A stretch of 64,000 nt of DNA from Ignavibacteria bacterium (GCA_016710985.1 JADJTX010000030.1:1-64000); one strand, 5' to 3'. Shown: positions 33,899 to 43,754, counted from the first letter of the stretch. Numbers and translations: made by a program. Notes: a model not told the origin generated them from the sequence alone.

Positions 33899-35874
33899 AT
33901 GGCAAAAGGTAAAAACGGGGCAGATCCAACATATGAAGCCGGTGACATACAGGTTCTGAAAGGACTTGAACACGTAAGAAAGAGACCTGCAATGTATATA
34001 GGTGATATCTCGTCCAGAGGTCTTCACCATCTTGTTTATGAAGTGATTGATAACGCAATTGATGAAGCGCTTGCAGGATATGCGGATAAGATTACGATGA
34101 CGGTAAACAAGAATGGTTCTGTGACAGTAACTGATAACGGAAGAGGAATTCCTACCGAAGTTCATCCGACTGAAAAAATTTCCGCACTTGAAGTTGTGAT
34201 GACACAGCTGAATGCAGGAGGCAAGTTTAACAGGGACAGCTATAAAGTTTCCGGAGGTCTGCACGGGGTTGGTGTATCCGTCGTAAATGCACTGAGCGAA
34301 TATCTTGAGGCTGAAGTAGTCAGGGATGGCAAAGTTTATTATCAGAAATACAAAAGAGGAGTTCCCGAAGCTAAAGTAAAGGTCATCGGTAATGCAAAGA
34401 AGACAGGGACAAAAGTTACTTTTTATCCTGACGGAGAAATATTCAAGAACATAAATTTCAAGTTTGAGACTCTTGAAGAAAGGTTGCGTGAGCTTGCATA
34501 TCTGAATAAGGATCTGACAATAGTTTTGAAAGATGAAAGAGATTCAAGCAAGGATGAGGAATTTCATTACAAAGGCGGGATTGTGGACTTTGTAAAATAT
34601 CTTGATGAGTCTGAGAAATCCATAATGGGGAAACCAATTTATATCAGCGGAGACAGAGAAAACGTGCAGGTGGAAGTTGCATTCCAGTACAATGAATCTT
34701 ACAATGACAACACTTACACTTTTGTGAATAACATTAACACTCACGAAGGCGGAACGCATCTGGAAGGATTTAAAGCCGCTCTCACGAGAACTTTAAACAA
34801 TTATGCAACTAAGAACAATCTCATTAAAAGCGATAAGATCACTCTTACAGGAGATGACTTCAGGGAGGGACTTACCTGCGTACTGAGTATCAAAGTTCCT
34901 GAACCTCAATTTGAAGGTCAGACAAAAACAAAGCTAGGCAATAGTGAAGTAAAGGGCATTGTTCAATCCATTGTAGGTGAAACTCTCAGTAATTTTCTTG
35001 AGGAAACGCCTTCGATTGCAAAAAGATAATTGAAAAGTGCGTGGTTGCTGCTGAAGCAAGATTAGCTGCGCGCCAGGCGAGAGATCTTACAAGAAGAAAG
35101 AATGCATTGGATCTTGGCGGACTACCGGGAAAGCTTGCCGACTGCTCGATCAAGGATCCCTCTCAATGTGAGCTTTATTTAGTTGAAGGAGATTCCGCAG
35201 GCGGTTCAGCAAAACAGGGAAGAGACAGGAGATTCCAGGCGATACTTCCTTTGCGCGGAAAGATCCTGAATGTCGAGAAAGCAAGAATTAACAGAATACT
35301 CGAGAACGAGGCAATTCGATCGATAGTCACTGCTATCGGAGCGGGACTCGGCAACTCCGATGAGTTTGATGAAAGCAAGATCAGATACGATAAGATAATT
35401 TTAATGTGCGACGCCGACGTTGACGGTTCACACATAAGAACATTACTGCTTACTTTTTTTTACAGACATATGAAAGAAATAGTAGAAACCGAAAGATTAT
35501 ATATTGCGCAGCCGCCTTTATATAAGATCAAAAAAGGGAAGAATGAATTTTATGCTTATAATGATGCTGAACGGGATGAGATCCTGAAATCAATGAAAGT
35601 TGATAAAAGCGAGATCGTGATTGAAAACGGTGAACAGGGTGAAAGCATTAATTCGAAAGGCGTGAACATTTCACGATTCAAAGGCCTTGGTGAAATGAAT
35701 CCCGAACAGCTTTGGAGCACTACAATGAATCCTGAAACGAGAACTATCGTCCTTGTGACGAATGAGAATGCAATTGCCGCGGATAAGATTTTCAGAATAT
35801 TGATGGGTGAAGAGGTAGAGCCGAGAAGAAAATTCATAGAAGAGAATGCAAAGTATGCTAATCTTGACGTATAA
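33899..35874 (+). CDS. gyrB: DNA gyrase subunit B, one frameshift
   Basis: Type II topoisomerase ATPase subunit, about 658 residues when corrected. VRKRPAMYIGDISSRGLHHL, EVIDNAIDEALAGYADKI, VTDNGRGIPTEVHP and GLHGVGVSVVNALSEYL are the GHKL ATPase motifs; LYLVEGDSAGGSAKQGRDRR and ILMCDADVDGSHIRTLLLTF the TOPRIM acidic residues. The frame breaks at the A run 35020-35024: one more A gives AKKIIEKCVVAAEARLAARQ. As the gene is essential this is almost certainly a sequencing error. Confidence 0.96.
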
Positions 35875-35911
35875 AAATTTTAGAAATTTCAAACAGAGCA
35901 AACTTATTTTT

Positions 35912-36742
35912 TTGGACGAAATATTCAAAGCAATAGTTCTCGGCATAATACAGGGCTCCACTGAATTCATACCCGTCAGCAGTACTGCGCATCTGAGGAT
36001 CATCCCCGCATTATTAGGATGGAAAGACATAGGAGCTGCCTATACAGCTGTCATGCAAATCGGTACGCTTATAGCTACTTTGATTTATTTCAAAAAAGAC
36101 ATTTCCTCTCTTACAAACGGATTCATCAGGGCATTAAAGAAAAAAGATTTTCTGTTCAATTACGATTCAAGAATTTTCATTTTAATCATAGTCGGCACAA
36201 TTCCAATATCTGTATGCGGACTTTTGTTCAAAAGATTCATAGAAGGTGAAGCAAGAGGCTTATATGTGATCAGCGCTGCATTGATATTGCTTGCCGTAGT
36301 ACTTTACATAGCTGAAAAAGTAAGTACGAAGAACAAGGATTTTTCCGAGATTACAATCAAAGACGGTGTGATTATCGGGCTGGCACAGGCATTGGCGTTA
36401 ATTCCCGGAAGCTCGAGAAGCGGTGTGACTATTACAGCCGGATTATTCAGGAATTTAAGAAGAGATGTCGCCGCGAGATACTCTTTTCTTCTCAGCATAC
36501 CTGCAATCGGATTAAGCGGGCTTTACGAACTTTACAAGGAAAGAGACATTTTGCTTAATGAGAACTTCCTGAGTCTGACCGTTGCTACAGTCGTATCCGG
36601 CGTAGTCGGGTACTTTTCGATCGCATTTTTAATTTCCTACCTCAAAACAAAAAGTAATCTGATATTTATAATTTACCGTATCGCACTGGGAATAATCATA
36701 CTGATCCTTCTTTCCCAGGGCGTACTTCAGAACTTGGAATGA
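35912..36742 (+). CDS. uppP: undecaprenyl-diphosphatase UppP (BacA)
   Basis: Membrane phosphatase that recycles the lipid carrier for cell-wall synthesis. From TTG 35912 the protein is about 276 residues with eight membrane segments. IIQGSTEFIPVSSTAHL and LIPGSSRSGVTITAGLF are the two catalytic motifs. An ATG at 35846 lies inside the end of gyrB and would add 22 poorly conserved residues, so the TTG is preferred. Confidence 0.92.
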   Translation: MDEIFKAIVLGIIQGSTEFIPVSSTAHLRIIPALLGWKDIGAAYTAVMQIGTLIATLIYFKKDISSLTNGFIRALKKKDFLFNYDSRIFILIIVGTIPISVCGLLFKRFIEGEARGLYVISAALILLAVVLYIAEKVSTKNKDFSEITIKDGVIIGLAQALALIPGSSRSGVTITAGLFRNLRRDVAARYSFLLSIPAIGLSGLYELYKERDILLNENFLSLTVATVVSGVVGYFSIAFLISYLKTKSNLIFIIYRIALGIIILILLSQGVLQNLE

Positions 36743-36888
36743 TCATTGCTGCACAACTCTCAGAATGGAAAAATATTATATTTAGAAACAGGCTCTGTTT
36801 TCATAAATAATTAAGTTTTGAAGTTAAGAATTATTATGTATTTTTAATTGTTCATTTAAAAGCTAACTTAATAATAAATAAATCAAAA

Positions 36889-37385
36889 ATGAAAACCCGA
36901 AATTTCTTAACTGCAGCAATACTGTTTTTATTCTTAGCTTCTAATTCTTACAGCCAAACTTCCTACAGCTTCAACGACGGTCTTAATGCCGCAAAGTCCG
37001 GCGGCAAAAAATATTTCTTGATATCTATTCAGCTTCGGACAGCTGGAGTAAAAAGATGGAGTCGGAGGTTTTCACTTCTGATAAAGTAAAGTCTGCCTTG
37101 TCTAATTTTGTTTTCATAAAACTAAATGCTGATGGTCCGGATAAATATAAATATGAGGGTAAAGAATATACTTCTGATGCACTTGCAAAAAAATTCGGAG
37201 GGACTGGTTATCCTACATTTGTTATAATGAATTCTGACGGTAGTGTTATAAGTTTTAAATATAACGGAGATGTAACTTCCAATCTTTCAGGATTTATAGG
37301 AGCGGAAGATTTTGCTGAGATGTTAAATTTCTTTACACAGAATAAATATAAAGACACCGATCTTTCAACAGTTTTCCAGAACTAG
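36889..37385 (+). CDS. exported thioredoxin-fold protein lacking CxxC (one frameshift)
   Basis: Signal peptide MKTRNFLTAAILFLFLASN then YSQTSYSFNDGLNAAKSGGK. With one A added at the run 37006-37011 the frame continues IFLDIYSASDSWSKKMESEV, FTSDKVKSALSNFVFIKLNA and GTGYPTFVIMNSDGSVI. The order FxDxYA-W-KKMExEVF and the cis-Pro GYPT are those of DUF255/thioredoxin-like proteins, but where WCxxCKKM is expected the sequence is DSWSKKM: both cysteines are replaced. It is therefore unlikely to be a disulfide reductase. About 165 residues, periplasmic. Confidence 0.75.
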
Positions 37386-37391
37386 ACAACT

Positions 37392-37877
37392 TTATTTCCG
37401 GAATTTTTCTTTCAGCTTTTCCAAAACATATTCCGGTATAAATTCTTTTATGTTAGCATCATAGGAAGCAAGCTCCCTGACTAAAGATGAATTAAGATAA
37501 GAGTATTTTTCATTAGGCATCATGAATACCGTATTTATGCCTGCGTTAAGTTTTTTATTTGTAAGGGCAAGCTGAAATTCATAATCAAAATCCGAAATCG
37601 CCCGCAAACCTCTGATAATAACCCCTGCATTTTTACTTTCTGCATATTTTACCAGCAGTCCTTTAAAAGAATCTACCTCGACATTTTTCAAATGACCTGT
37701 AACTTTTAATATGAGATCCTTCCTTTCTTCTTCAGTGAATAAAGGAGCTTTGCCGGGATTTACGGCAATTGTCACAATTATTTTTTCAAACAGCTCACAT
37801 GCCCTTTCTATAATGTCGAGATGTCCGTTAGTGACAGGGTCAAATGTGCCGGGATATATGGCAATAATTTTTTTCAT
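37392..37877 (-). CDS. coaD: phosphopantetheine adenylyltransferase
   Basis: Fourth step of coenzyme A synthesis. 161 residues, standard length. YPGTFDPVTNGHLDIIERA has the TxGH nucleotidyltransferase motif, VIIRGLRAISDFDYEFQLAL the conserved RGLR and substrate loop, and YSYLNSSLVRELASYDANI the ISSTxVRE-type motif (here NSSLVRE). It ends the comEA-PilM-rsmD-coaD cluster, 8 bp after rsmD. Confidence 0.95.
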   Translation of the reverse strand: MKKIIAIYPGTFDPVTNGHLDIIERACELFEKIIVTIAVNPGKAPLFTEEERKDLILKVTGHLKNVEVDSFKGLLVKYAESKNAGVIIRGLRAISDFDYEFQLALTNKKLNAGINTVFMMPNEKYSYLNSSLVRELASYDANIKEFIPEYVLEKLKEKFRK

Positions 37878-37885
37878 GAAATTTT

Positions 37886-38410
37886 TTATTTAAAATCAAA
37901 AAAAGTAAAATTAACTGTTCCGGTTTTCTTTTTTAAAATAACATATTCTTCAAATTTATCATTAAGCTTGAATTTCCCGGAATGTTCTAAAACTAAAATC
38001 GTTTTCATCAAAGAAATTTTTTCTATTAATTCCGAATAGCGCTCATAGTCATAAGGCGGATCACAGAATACAATATCAATATCAGACCGGTTAAATCTAT
38101 TTAAAAAATTCAGAACTTCGGATCTTAATACTTCACATTCATCTTTCAGCTTCAGTATATCAATATTTTTCCGGACAGCATTCACATCATTATCTACAAA
38201 GTAACACCTCCGGGCACCGCGAGAAATGCACTCAAGACCTAAGCTTCCGGTTCCGCAAAACAGATCAAGAACTGTCATCTCTTCAAAATCAACTATGTTG
38301 TTTAAAACATTAAACAATGATTCCTTTGCCCTGTCTGAAGTCGGTCTTACTTTATTTGAATCCGGAGATTTTAAAATTCTCCCTTTGTAATTTCCCGTGA
38401 TGATCCTCAT
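37886..38410 (-). CDS. rsmD: 16S rRNA (guanine966-N2)-methyltransferase RsmD
   Basis: 174 residues. MRIITGNYKGRILKSP, VRPTSDRAKESLFNVLNN, VLDLFCGTGSLGLECISRGA (SAM-binding) and IVFCDPPYDY (catalytic DPPY) give the complete RsmD order. It usually neighbours coaD, as here. Five bases separate it from the PilM-like gene upstream. Confidence 0.94.
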   Translation of the reverse strand: MRIITGNYKGRILKSPDSNKVRPTSDRAKESLFNVLNNIVDFEEMTVLDLFCGTGSLGLECISRGARRCYFVDNDVNAVRKNIDILKLKDECEVLRSEVLNFLNRFNRSDIDIVFCDPPYDYERYSELIEKISLMKTILVLEHSGKFKLNDKFEEYVILKKKTGTVNFTFFDFK

Positions 38411-38415
38411 TTTTA

Positions 38416-39285
38416 TTATGCGAGATTTTTCAATGCAAGTCCGTACAAAGGTGCAAATTTTGAATCTGCTTCATTACCTTCAGGACTAACTATGGTAACG
38501 GGCATAAACTGAAACTGCTCTTTCAAAAAATTATTGGTCTTTATTGTATTCTCATCACCGTAAAGAAATATTTTTTCAATGTTAAACAATGACGAGTTAA
38601 ATGTATTGATCTGGCTGATAAGCAGATTTTTAAAATCAGCTCTTTCAAAAATGTCGTAGCTGTAATACTTTAACAGCTCATTTTCAATCAGGCTGTAATC
38701 GAATCTTCCGTCCCTGCATCCAATGACTAACATAGTATGATTTTTATTTTCATCCGGGTAGATTTCTTTCAGGCATTTTTCAACGGCGAAATGATCTATC
38801 TCAACATTTAAAATTTTTATGCCGCTTCCGCTGCACAGGTTTTTTATGAATTCAAGCTTATTTTTATTTACTGCTATTAACAGGATATCATCGATATTTT
38901 CGCCCGGATAATTATTATTAAGCCGGTAATACTTTATGTTAAAATTTTTGTAAGTTTCAGGAAAGTAATTTGAAAGCTCCCATAAAATATGCGATGAAAT
39001 GGAGCTGCTGTCTTCATTAAAATCGACAGGAGTTACATTAAGAAAGGTTTGTTCCGTCCCTATGAGAATTCCGGCTTTTTGAATCCCTTCACCCTCAGCT
39101 TTTGATATTTTACTCATGCATTCTTCAAACTCTTCAACAAATGCATCCTTGTTTTTCTTTAAATGAAAATCATCATTTCTATTAAAGCTTAATCTGATCT
39201 CTTCTTTCAGGTCTATCTCTTTGGATTGATCTAACCGCAAGACACGTAAAATATTTCCCGAGAATTCTAAATTTAAATTAACCAA
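38416..39285 (-). CDS. PilM-like actin-fold protein
   Basis: 289 residues. The segment ISSHILWELSNYFPETYKNF is the hallmark of PilM/type IV pilus assembly ATPase-like proteins, and KNHTMLVIGCRDGRFDYSLI and IEKIFLYGDENTIKTNNFL match the later beta strands with the second phosphate loop. Sequence is divergent. Located between comEA and rsmD in one direction. A role with type IV pilus or competence machinery is inferred; PilN/O/Q are not in the window. Confidence 0.65.
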   Translation of the reverse strand: MVNLNLEFSGNILRVLRLDQSKEIDLKEEIRLSFNRNDDFHLKKNKDAFVEEFEECMSKISKAEGEGIQKAGILIGTEQTFLNVTPVDFNEDSSSISSHILWELSNYFPETYKNFNIKYYRLNNNYPGENIDDILLIAVNKNKLEFIKNLCSGSGIKILNVEIDHFAVEKCLKEIYPDENKNHTMLVIGCRDGRFDYSLIENELLKYYSYDIFERADFKNLLISQINTFNSSLFNIEKIFLYGDENTIKTNNFLKEQFQFMPVTIVSPEGNEADSKFAPLYGLALKNLA

Positions 39286-39296
39286 TAAAAGAAAAT

Positions 39297-39824
39297 TTAT
39301 TCAGCTTTAATATAAGTTTTTATTTTTTCGAATTTCTTCTTCCCTATTCCTTTTACATTCATCAGATCTTCAATTTTCCTGAAACCCTTCTTTTCTTCCC
39401 GGTAAGTAATTATCTTTTCAGCTATAGACTCCCCTATTCCGGGCAGATCCACAAAATCATTTTTTCCGGCGGTGTTTATGTTTAATACTGCTCCTGAATA
39501 TTCATTCAGACCTTTTTCTTTTAAAACCTTTGATTCTGAATTTAAAGAATCTTCGGAAGCTTTGATATAACCGGATAATTGTTCTGAATTATTTTTTAAT
39601 GTATCCCATCCGGCAGCTGTTAATTTTTTATCTGCATACTTTGATTTTTCTTTAAACTCCCTGTCTGATTTTGTGTAATCAAAAAGAGCTGAAGAATCGC
39701 TGCTGATAACCTGCTTGTAATACTTTATTGAAAACCCTGTTATTAATACTGAAATGATAAATAAAATTACTCTTGTCTCACTCTTGGTAAAAGAAATCAT
39801 TTTCATAAAATTATTCACAGACAC
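39297..39824 (-). CDS. comEA: ComEA-type helix-hairpin-helix protein
   Basis: 175 residues: one N-terminal membrane helix (VILFIISVLITGFSIKYY), a variable linker and two helix-hairpin-helix motifs at the C-terminus, NINTAGKNDFVDLPGIGESI and LMNVKGIGKKKFEKIKTYI. ComEA binds incoming DNA at the membrane during natural transformation. Together with comM at 46.3 kb it hints at competence, though no ComEC is in the window. Confidence 0.82.
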   Translation of the reverse strand: MSVNNFMKMISFTKSETRVILFIISVLITGFSIKYYKQVISSDSSALFDYTKSDREFKEKSKYADKKLTAAGWDTLKNNSEQLSGYIKASEDSLNSESKVLKEKGLNEYSGAVLNINTAGKNDFVDLPGIGESIAEKIITYREEKKGFRKIEDLMNVKGIGKKKFEKIKTYIKAE

Positions 39825-40300
39825 CTTCCTTTCATTTTATTTTCCTCTCAAAGATAGCAAAAATAAAATAATAATAAAACTAATCTATTATATTAAATTT
39901 TGATCACAGACAAAAATCCGGTTTCAAAGTCACATCCGTAAAAAATAAAGAAAAAGCTTGCCACGAATTTCACGAATGATCACGAATTAAAATTATTATC
40001 ACTAATTTTTAAATAGAATTAACATAAATTTATTTTGAACTGCATCAGTATAAAATTAAGATGGATTAGGGGGTTTTTTTAAATAGATTCGATATTACTC
40101 CAATAAGGTTATCGAAACAGATTGAATTTTAATGTTATTTAATTTTTAAAAAAACATTTTGGACAGCAATGGTTCAAAGTTACAAATGCGTTTATCGGGC
40201 GTCTCAGTTCTGTTTGCGTGTCTTCATTTCATTTTTACAATTTAGTTAGTAAATAAAAAACCCGGCAGATGCCGGGTCTGAAATACTTTCAAAGATTAAT
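39825..40300. other. non-coding spacer with a dispersed repeat copy
   Basis: About 475 bp without a gene. One copy of the GCCACGAATTTCACGAAT repeat lies at about 39959-39990, and the terminator of the O-methyltransferase gene at the right end. The middle holds AT-rich sequence with nothing recognisable. Confidence 0.55.
40250..40277 (-). terminator. intrinsic terminator of the O-methyltransferase gene
   Basis: On the minus strand ACCCGGCA-TC-TGCCGGGT is followed by TTTTTATTTA. It begins 24 bp after the stop codon of the gene at 40301-40966. Confidence 0.88.
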
Positions 40301-40966
40301 TTACTTAACGATTGCCATCGTCAGACCGTCTCCTATTGTCACCAGCAAAGAATCAACCCGCTTATCTCTGGCAATAATGTCATTCGTCAGCTGTATTGAA
40401 CGCAGATCCTCATCCTCTCCGGCATCTTCAATCACTCTACCACCTTTAAGCATGTTATCCAGCGTAATTACTGTACCCGGGTGCGAAAGATTTACGGCTT
40501 CTTCAAAATAATCGGGATAGTTTGTTTTATTTGCATCAATGAAAATGAAATCAAACTTTCTCTTTTCTGAAACGAACTCTTTCATTTTTTCCAGTGCGGG
40601 AGAAATTACTACTTCTGTCTTATCCATCAGTCCTGCTTTTTCAAAATATTTTTTTGCAATGTCACCGTGCTTTTGTTCGAGCTCTACTGTTGTCAGCTTT
40701 CCGCCGTCGCTCAATCCCCGCGCAATGTGAATCCCGCTAAACCCCGTCAGCGTGCCTATCTCGAGTGCATCCTTTGCATTTATCATTTTACAGATGAGAT
40801 ATAAAAACTTTCCCTGATCAAGTGATATTTGAATCATTGGGATTTCCAATGTTTCTGTTTCCTTTAGTAAATCATCAAACAGTTTTTCCGAAGGTGCATA
40901 TCGTTCAGCAATATAGTTATAGACGGCTTCATTCAATTGCACTGATTTCGATCCCGGGTAATTCAT
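40301..40966 (-). CDS. class I SAM-dependent O-methyltransferase
   Basis: 221 residues of the caffeoyl-CoA/catechol O-methyltransferase family. ALEIGTLTGFSGIHIARGL is the SAM-binding motif, TTVELEQKHGDIAKKYF the acidic loop, FDFIFIDANKTNYPDYFEE the metal-binding Asp and Asn, and VITLDNMLKGGRV the second metal-binding Asp-Asn pair. Substrate unknown. Confidence 0.88.
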   Translation of the reverse strand: MNYPGSKSVQLNEAVYNYIAERYAPSEKLFDDLLKETETLEIPMIQISLDQGKFLYLICKMINAKDALEIGTLTGFSGIHIARGLSDGGKLTTVELEQKHGDIAKKYFEKAGLMDKTEVVISPALEKMKEFVSEKRKFDFIFIDANKTNYPDYFEEAVNLSHPGTVITLDNMLKGGRVIEDAGEDEDLRSIQLTNDIIARDKRVDSLLVTIGDGLTMAIVK

Positions 40967-41033
40967 TTTATGTGTATTTTTAAATTTTCAAAAAGAAGAT
41001 CACTATTTCAAATTTCATACTGATTAATTGTAC

Positions 41034-41831
41034 TCAAAATTCCGGATAGAAAATTTTCTTTATCGAAGTTGCTTTTCCTGTTAAAGGATCTATTTCACAT
41101 AAGACTGCTGAGAATCTCAGATCTTCTTCAGCTACTTCATATTTCTGAGGTGTGGAATAAATAAATCTTTTTATTGAGCCCTCTTTTTTCATGCCGATTA
41201 CAGAATCATAAGGTCCTGTCATTCCCACATCGGTTATGTATGCAGTTCCTCCGCTGAGTATTCTCTGATCAGCAGTAGGAACGTGTGTATGTGTTCCCAC
41301 AACTACCGAAGCTCTTCCGTTTACATGCCATCCGAAAGCTATTTTTTCAGCCGTCGCCTCGGCGTGAAAATCCACAAACACAATATTAGTTTCGTATTTT
41401 ATCTTATCATATACCCAGTCAAAAGCTCTGAACGGGCAGTCAATGCTTTTCATGAAAACTCTTCCCTGCAGATTTATGATACCGATTTTCAGATTTGTGT
41501 TCGGAATGTTAAAGACACCGAAGCCGTGTCCATAAGCACCGCGCGGATAATTCTGCGGCCTTAGCACATTGGTTGTTTCATTCAGGTATTTATGAGCATG
41601 TATCTTATCCAAGGTATGATTGCCTCCCGTAAGTACATTTATATCAAGCTCCAGAAGTTTCTTTCCGTCTTTTTCGACAATGCCTTTTCCTTCAGTGATG
41701 TTTTCTCCGTTGGCAATGACAAAATCTATTTTGTACTTGGAAACATAAGTGGGGAGGAGCGTTTTAGTAAGATTAAATCCGGGTTCACCTATAATGTCAC
41801 CGATGAATAATACTTTTATTTTTTCCTGCAA
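41034..41831 (-). CDS. YmdB-type metallophosphoesterase
   Basis: 265 residues of the TIGR00282 family, known in Bacillus as a 2',3'-cyclic nucleotide phosphodiesterase (YmdB). Metal ligands are seen in VLFIGDIIGEPGF (Asp), IDFVIANGENITEGKG (Asn-Glu-Asn), LTGGNHTLDK (Asn-His), FVDFHAEATAEKIA (His) and VVGTHTHVPTADQRIL (HTH). The family normally lies near rny in Firmicutes; here it follows a DUF1232 gene. Confidence 0.9.
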   Translation of the reverse strand: MQEKIKVLFIGDIIGEPGFNLTKTLLPTYVSKYKIDFVIANGENITEGKGIVEKDGKKLLELDINVLTGGNHTLDKIHAHKYLNETTNVLRPQNYPRGAYGHGFGVFNIPNTNLKIGIINLQGRVFMKSIDCPFRAFDWVYDKIKYETNIVFVDFHAEATAEKIAFGWHVNGRASVVVGTHTHVPTADQRILSGGTAYITDVGMTGPYDSVIGMKKEGSIKRFIYSTPQKYEVAEEDLRFSAVLCEIDPLTGKATSIKKIFYPEF

Positions 41832-41857
41832 ATATTTATTTCTGCTTTCTGATTATT

Positions 41858-42277
41858 TTAGTTTAAAAAATCTTTAGTATTGATTCCTTTCCAGTTTCCG
41901 TACTTTTCAAGATCTGTCTGAATGGATTTAAAAAGTGCTGCAAAAAGCATTGCATCATCAGCCATCCCGAATACCGGCAGCATATCAGGCACCATATCAA
42001 ATGGATTTACAAAATAAAGTATGGCTGCAGCGATCATTGCTATTGATCTCCAGGGTATATCAGTATAACTCTTGTTTCTGAAATCCTTTATGAGGCTCAT
42101 TGCAAGTTTCATCTGTTTAATGAACCTGCTGAATTTGCTGCTGTCTAATGCTGAAGACTTAACATGAACTTTCTTCTCTTCAGAAACTATCTGGTCAAGT
42201 TTATTCCTGTCTATTTTGGACGTTTCAATCTCAATTTCTTCAAAGATATCTTCGTTTATTCCGTTGTAGTTTTTCAT
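41858..42277 (-). CDS. DUF1232 (YkvA-like) protein
   Basis: 139 residues with an acidic N-terminal half and the DUF1232 core IAMIAAAILYFVNPFDMVPD MLP, where the VxPxDxxPD signature is followed by FGMADDAMLFAALF. One or two membrane-associated helices. Function of the family is unknown. It is 26 bp upstream of the ymdB-like gene in the same direction. Confidence 0.85.
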   Translation of the reverse strand: MKNYNGINEDIFEEIEIETSKIDRNKLDQIVSEEKKVHVKSSALDSSKFSRFIKQMKLAMSLIKDFRNKSYTDIPWRSIAMIAAAILYFVNPFDMVPDMLPVFGMADDAMLFAALFKSIQTDLEKYGNWKGINTKDFLN

Positions 42278-42387
42278 TTGTCAAAATTTTACAGCACAAT
42301 ATATTATTATTTGATACGTAATTCAATTCTTTACAAGAGCGTATAGAATAACAACGACCTCAATCCATCAAAAAAGAGTAAAAAAAT

Positions 42388-42422
42388 CTTTGCCACAAAT
42401 TTCACAAATTCGCACAAATAAA
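42388..42422 (+). repeat. copy of the dispersed GCCACGAATTTCACGAATT repeat
   Basis: TTGCCACAAATTTCACAAAT then TCGCACAAAT; a degenerate copy (G to A at three positions) of the repeat at 5926, 39960 and 46127. Lies in the spacer left of the DUF1232 promoter. Confidence 0.65.
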
Positions 42423-42530
42423 AAAAATTGATAGATCGATGAAATGTTAAAAGGTAAGGACAGCAATCACATCGATGCAATTTGAAAGTCTGTGTAATTT
42501 GCATATCAAAGATAATATTATAACTGTTTA

Positions 42531-43754
42531 TTAAGAGTTTGGCTGGTTGTGTTCCATTCTTCTACCTGCTGGAGCGCTCATTGCAAGGTAACAAAAGGCA
42601 ATCGCTATTCCCAGTAATAAGCATCCATACCAAAGAACGGATCTTCCCAAGTTATCGTACACCCAACCCCCTGCTATCGGACCAATGAAATATGCAAGTC
42701 CCCAGGCTGAGCCATAGATACCCTGATAGACGCCCCGCAATTCCGGCGGAGACAGATCGGCAATGATGGCCGGTGCAACTGATGTTGCCCCAATCTCACC
42801 CAGAGTCCAGTTTGCCACACTGATCATAAACAAAATCAAAGTATCAGCAAAAACCGTAAAGCCAAATCCAAGCCCCAGTAAAACAGCCGCGACTGCAATC
42901 GCCCGAAAGCGATTCCATTTGACAGCCATGTTACTTATTGGGATAGTGATCAGTATGATCAGGAATCCATTGACTGCAATTGCTGCCCCGTATTCTCCGG
43001 GACTCAGCCCGCGTGACTGCATGTCGAGCGGCAGGGTGACGTATCCCTGCATGTAAATGATTGCGACAAATAACCCGATCAATGAAAAGATCAGAAGGAT
43101 AGGTTCGCGTTTGAGTTGTTGAATACGTACTTTGAAAGAGATATGTGTATTTTTATGAGACGCCTCAGGGCGTGTTTCATGAATCCCGAACAGAACAATC
43201 AAACCGAAGATGAATGTGGTTACTGCATCAGCAATAAAGAGTATCATATAATCGTAGCCGGCTAAGATTCCCGCTAAAAGAGGAGCAACCGCTGCGCCTA
43301 AGTTTATCGCCCAGTAATTGTATCCATACGCGCGTGTCCGGAATTCCGGTGAGACCATGTCTGCAATTGCCGCACCTACAGCCGGCCGGGAAATATCAGT
43401 GAAAAATCCTACAATGAATGTAAATAGTGCAATGAACGAAATGTCGGTTGCCAGTCCCAACGCAACCATAAAGACCGGGGAAACAAGAAAACTGAGAAGC
43501 ATTACGGGACGTCGGCCAAAGCGATCAGTGAGTTCACCGCCAATGAGCTGAGAGAAAAAGGAACCTGCCCCGAAGAGTGAAACCATTAATGTAGCCTGAC
43601 TGATTGATATGCCTCTTTGCGCAGTGAGGTATAATGTTAGAAAAGGAATAACGAAACCGCCAAGCCGGCTGATAAGTGTGCCGCTCCACAGAAGCCAGTA
43701 TGCAGGAGGCAATCCTTCGGTGAGAGAAGCAAGTCTTTTATTGTTTAAGATCAT
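42531..43754 (-). CDS. MFS multidrug-type transporter, probably acquired
   Basis: 407 residues, twelve membrane segments. GGELTDRFGRRPVMLLSFLV is the MFS motif between helices 2 and 3, and GYNYWAINLGAAVAPLLAGI the antiporter motif C-like region. Exports drugs or metabolites by proton antiport, by homology. Base composition and codon choice are clearly more GC-rich than adjacent genes (many GCC, GGC, CCG codons; long AT tracts absent), so recent transfer is likely. No regulator is adjacent. Confidence 0.85.
   Translation of the reverse strand: MILNNKRLASLTEGLPPAYWLLWSGTLISRLGGFVIPFLTLYLTAQRGISISQATLMVSLFGAGSFFSQLIGGELTDRFGRRPVMLLSFLVSPVFMVALGLATDISFIALFTFIVGFFTDISRPAVGAAIADMVSPEFRTRAYGYNYWAINLGAAVAPLLAGILAGYDYMILFIADAVTTFIFGLIVLFGIHETRPEASHKNTHISFKVRIQQLKREPILLIFSLIGLFVAIIYMQGYVTLPLDMQSRGLSPGEYGAAIAVNGFLIILITIPISNMAVKWNRFRAIAVAAVLLGLGFGFTVFADTLILFMISVANWTLGEIGATSVAPAIIADLSPPELRGVYQGIYGSAWGLAYFIGPIAGGWVYDNLGRSVLWYGCLLLGIAIAFCYLAMSAPAGRRMEHNQPNS

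Noticed and set aside
33899..35874. Real loss of gyrB or programmed frameshifting in gyrB and dnaN
   Set aside because: Both genes are essential, no slippery heptamer plus structure is conserved, and a single added base in or next to a homopolymer restores the canonical protein.
30995..35874. oriC near dnaN-recF-gyrB
   Set aside because: No dnaA gene and no cluster of DnaA boxes in the spacers at 30903-30994 or 32134-32385; the latter is filled by short repeats.
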